Origin: Deltaproteobacteria bacterium
GTDB taxonomy: Bacteria; Desulfobacterota; Deferrisomatia; Deferrisomatales; Deferrisomataceae
Assembly (NCBI GenBank): GCA_013152215.1
Contig: JAADGT010000023.1
Span: forward strand, 1 to 6,389
Length of the DNA: 6,389 bases
Direction: 5' to 3'
A program made the translations under genes and the position numbers. Position 1 is the stretch's first letter, and each line of letters starts with the position of its first letter. This document shows positions 5,770-6,389 of this stretch, piece after piece. Below the pieces are notes generated by a model that ran no database searches, had not been told where the DNA came from, and saw only the letters and a list, made by a program, of their open reading frames with translations.

Positions 5770-6389
5770 TGGCGCGAGACCTGGAGCGGTACCTCCGGGA
5801 TGGGGTGGAGACCACCCCGTTCTGCCCGGGCTGCGGGCACGGTATCCTGATGGGGGCCGTGCTCCGGGCGGTCGACGTCCTGGGGCTCGACATGAGCCGG
5901 ACCCTGTTCGTGTCGGGCATCGGGTGCGCGGCCTGGATCCCCTCACCCCACTTCCGGGCCGACACCTTGCACACCCTCCACGGCCGGGCCCTGCCGTTCG
6001 CCACGGGGGCCAAGCTATACAACCCCGACCTTACGGTGCTCGTGGTGAGCGGGGACGGGGATCTGGCCTCCATCGGGGGAAACCACCTGATCCACGCGGC
6101 CCGCAGGGACTTGGACCTCACTGTGGTGTGCGCCAACAACCGGATCTACGGCATGACCGGCGGGCAGGTGGCCCCCACCACGCCCCTGGGAGCGGCGAGC
6201 GCCACCACCCCGGAGGGTAACGACGGCCGGGCCTTTGACCTATGCCGCCTCGTGGAGGCTGCCGGGGCCTCGTACGTGGCCCGGTACGCCGTGGTGCAGC
6301 CCTTGCTCCTGCAGCGGGCGATCGAGCGGGGGGTCCGGACCCCCGGGTTCGCGTTCGTGGAGGCCCTGTCCCCTTGCCCCACCCAGTTC
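5769..6389 (+). CDS. korB: 2-oxoacid:ferredoxin oxidoreductase, beta subunit (KorB-type), cut by window end
   Basis: KorB carries the thiamine diphosphate and iron-sulfur sites that pair with the alpha subunit. The 207 visible residues lack the C-terminal tail of a protein usually about 270-290 long. FCPGCGHG (18-25) gives Cys19 and Cys22; Cys53 is in GIGC and Cys203 in SPCPTQF. This pattern matches the four [4Fe-4S] ligands of archaeal OFOR beta subunits. HTLHGRALPFATGAKLYNP (68-86) and SGDGDLASIGGNH (94-106) follow, then NNRIYGMTGGQVAPTTPLG (123-141), together supplying the Mg-ThDP site. The start overlaps the korA stop by one base. GGAGGTGA (5757-5764), a near-perfect Shine-Dalgarno inside korA, is correctly spaced for it. 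Every cofactor residue expected in the visible part is intact. The frame is open to the last base, so the missing end is a window effect, not a truncation. Confidence 0.95.
   Translation, partial: MARDLERYLRDGVETTPFCPGCGHGILMGAVLRAVDVLGLDMSRTLFVSGIGCAAWIPSPHFRADTLHTLHGRALPFATGAKLYNPDLTVLVVSGDGDLASIGGNHLIHAARRDLDLTVVCANNRIYGMTGGQVAPTTPLGAASATTPEGNDGRAFDLCRLVEAAGASYVARYAVVQPLLLQRAIERGVRTPGFAFVEALSPCPTQF

Overview
The window is a visibly GC-rich bacterial segment with all recognised genes on the + strand. It combines a sigma-54 enhancer-binding regulator, monofunctional proline and P5C dehydrogenases, a branched-chain amino acid transporter remnant and a KorAB-type ferredoxin oxidoreductase. This combination suggests a strictly or facultatively anaerobic high-GC deltaproteobacterial-type organism (Desulfobacterota or a relative). 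That assignment is inferred from gene content and protein style, not from a marker gene.

Left part (about 1-3183): the C-terminal end of a sigma-54 activator stops at 319. A regulatory gap follows, holding several copies of a 7-bp half-site (303-360) and a near-consensus -24/-12 sigma-54 promoter (463-478). Next come proline dehydrogenase (546-1448) and ALDH4A1-like L-glutamate gamma-semialdehyde dehydrogenase (1552-3183). The simplest reading is a proline-to-glutamate module switched on by the adjacent activator.

Middle part (3184-3815): a broken C-terminal piece of a LivF-type ABC ATPase (about 3193-3432) lies directly behind the P5C dehydrogenase. Then comes a gene-free stretch of nearly 400 bp with an A/T-rich island, a candidate sigma-70-type promoter (3680-3710), an imperfect palindrome and a strong leader hairpin.

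Right part (3816-6389): a GntR/FCD-family regulator is followed by the alpha and beta subunits of a 2-oxoacid:ferredoxin oxidoreductase (korA, and korB cut by the window end). If the substrate is 2-oxoglutarate, the window reads as one route: proline to P5C to glutamate, then (after deamination or transamination outside the window) 2-oxoglutarate to succinyl-CoA with reduced ferredoxin. The two halves appear to be under separate control: sigma-54 with its activator for proline oxidation, and GntR for the oxidoreductase.

No RNA genes, CRISPR arrays, insertion sequences or convincing intrinsic terminators were found. The enzymes are known families. The most noteworthy items are the well-formed sigma-54 enhancer/promoter arrangement, the decayed livF fragment, and the unusual recognition helix of the GntR protein.
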